Source of the DNA: Aquiflexum balticum DSM 16537
Lineage (GTDB): Bacteria > Bacteroidota > Bacteroidia > Cytophagales > Cyclobacteriaceae
NCBI RefSeq assembly: GCF_900176595.1
Contig: NZ_LT838813.1
Coordinates: forward strand, 3,986,001-4,050,000
DNA: 64,000 nt
Reading direction: 5' to 3'
The notes beneath the pieces were generated by a model. The model was not told where the DNA came from, made no database searches, and worked only from the letters and a program-made list of their open reading frames with translations. Of this stretch, positions 63,111 to 64,000 are shown piece after piece. Every line of letters begins with the position of its first letter. The first letter of the stretch is position 1. The translations under genes and the position numbers were made by a program.

Positions 63111-63374
63111 CACATTTCTCTCTTCACATTTCAAACATCAGGATTTTCAGGCATCAAGGCCCACGACTCCGGAGTAAGGGCCAAAAACCCGGTTGTGATA
63201 CAACCGTACATCTTGCCGATTTCGGAGGACACAGGAAATCTCCTTTAGCCTGTGATACGAACATAGTCAGAAGCATCCACAATGACCCAACCTGATTAAA
63301 TTCTAAATAGGATGCTTTGAGGCGGTATTGATAGATTTGCGGAAGCTTTATTGTAAACCATAAATACCAAAAAG
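63111..63374. other. Likely oriT/promoter region of the mob operon
   Basis: 264 bases between mobA and a plus-strand gene. In related elements oriT lies here. I did not identify a nic site. The stretch contains GTTGTGATACAACCG-type inverted word near 63192-63206. Confidence 0.35.
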
Positions 63375-63722
63375 ATGAATGCAGCCGATCTCGAAAAAGT
63401 CTATGAAACCTTGTTAAGTGTTCCCGGAATGAACGACCCTGTCAAAGTTGATCTAAAGATCCCCCGGAAAACCGTTTTGCTCCTGACCGAAGTCCTGCGC
63501 AAGGGCATGTCACCCGAAATCCAAAGCAAAGGCTTCGGCATGGCCGACAGCCTTTCCGAAAACACCAAAAATGAACTGAATGCAATTATCGAGGAAAGCT
63601 TGGAAAAAGCAGGTTTGATGGAGTTGAGTGGGAGGTTAAGGGGTTGGGGTGAGGCTTTCTTTCTTTATTTCTTAATAAACTTTGTTATCCAAAATTTAAC
63701 CACCTCTGATTTAACTCAATAA
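63375..63722 (+). CDS. Unknown protein beside the mob cluster
   Basis: 115 residues, mainly helical: MNAADLEKVYETLLSVPGMN, then VDLKIPRKTVLLLTEVLRKG and LNAIIEESLEKAGLMELSGR. A hydrophobic C-terminus follows. Similar small proteins accompany mob operons in Bacteroidota. No family is recognised. Confidence 0.65.
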   Translation: MNAADLEKVYETLLSVPGMNDPVKVDLKIPRKTVLLLTEVLRKGMSPEIQSKGFGMADSLSENTKNELNAIIEESLEKAGLMELSGRLRGWGEAFFLYFLINFVIQNLTTSDLTQ

Positions 63723-63818
63723 AGTTTATCTCGGAACTTGATTTCGATCCTTTTTTGCCCATCCCATCTCCAAAGACTATATTTACTTCAAATAGCCTTT
63801 TGAGAATTACATTATTGT

Positions 63819-64000
63819 ATGCAGATCTTTTATCAACGTTCCGAATTCCTGAAAAAACTGTTTCCAGACATAGATTTACATAACGACGATCAGCTGAAAC
63901 TTGCCATCAAGGAATTTTACAAGCACGGGAAGTTAATCCCTGAAGTGAAAATTTCGGGTGATAGTATTGAAATCAATATCTCTGATGAATTTTTTAAGGA
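63819..64000 (+). CDS. N-terminal part of an unknown protein (partial)
   Basis: Starts with ATG 63819 and runs off the window after 60 codons: MQIFYQRSEFLKKLFPDIDL, LAIKEFYKHGKLIPEVKISG. Soluble; no domain recognised. It could be the start of an integrase or element-borne regulator, but nothing in the visible part proves that. Confidence 0.55.
   Translation, partial: MQIFYQRSEFLKKLFPDIDLHNDDQLKLAIKEFYKHGKLIPEVKISGDSIEINISDEFFK

Noticed and set aside
10135-63820. The 16-base string AATTACATTATTGTAT occurs at 10135 next to the tRNA tail and at 63805 near the right edge, which could be att sites of one 53-kb element.
   Set aside because: A 16-base AT-rich match between two points in a 64-kb window is expected by chance at a fair rate; a similar string also occurs inside the IS at about 48632. 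No integrase is seen.

Overview
The window looks like a chromosomal accessory region of a Bacteroidota bacterium, most likely a Cytophagales/Cyclobacteriaceae-type marine or freshwater organism (inference from gene content). Supporting signs are a SusC/SusD pair with a TlpA-like thioredoxin protein, DUF6520 and MauE-type proteins, DM13-type lipoproteins, several Crp/Fnr regulators lacking obvious cAMP specificity, an Hc1-like mini-histone, a Bacteroides-style mobA-mobB-mobC cluster and a two-component ECF sigma/membrane-protein pair.

Layout. 1-9.4 kb is fairly ordinary: the tail of a membrane protein, an NAD-dependent epimerase, a TAT-exported Gfo/Idh/MocA oxidoreductase, an ECF sigma factor with a membrane partner, two DM13-like lipoproteins bracketing an outer-membrane protein and a Crp/Fnr regulator, and a minus-strand OmpR/HAMP-kinase pair. 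9.7-10.1 kb holds two tandem 158-bp units plus a third tRNA 3'-tail, each tail followed on the minus strand by a terminator hairpin, a typical scar of integration or duplication at a tRNA. 10.2-21 kb carries a class I terpene synthase, two overlapping genes (one with an RpoA-CTD-like domain), another Crp-like regulator, MauE and DUF6520 genes, and a minus-strand TlpA-SusC-SusD cluster.

21.5-47.1 kb is AT-rich and reads as a defence/toxin island built of one- to three-gene modules: a 561-aa protein with a PD-(D/E)XK-like motif, a TIR-domain (PF10137-like) protein, a TcmP + three-Cys-motif (DUF5131) + HEPN-like operon, a split HipA kinase pair, a DUF2235 hydrolase, a CoiA/DUF6035-like protein, a second near-identical TcmP + DUF5131 module, a DUF6169 gene with an unlisted 53-aa upstream partner, an RloA/RloB (AbiL-type) pair, a second CoiA-like protein and a methionine aminopeptidase. 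The most striking structure is that broken copies of one small unknown gene (about 110 aa when pieced together), with a conserved leader of about 80 bp, recur at module edges at 29.2, 30.9, 37.9, 38.9, 43.9 and 46.9 kb. They look like the target or homology arm through which cargo is exchanged.

47.4-58.4 kb has a frameshifted response regulator, an Hc1-like gene, an IS1380-type element with 22-bp perfect terminal inverted repeats, a minus-strand metabolic/regulatory run (methyltransferases, flavin-barrel protein, Crp, DUF4406, NudK), a decayed radC copy, and an AraC-led plus-strand cluster ending in an orphan NqrB homologue. 58.5-64 kb carries an intact RadC-like gene and a minus-strand mobilisation cluster (mobA, mobB, mobC/TraG-like), implying an integrated mobilisable element; the last gene runs off the window.
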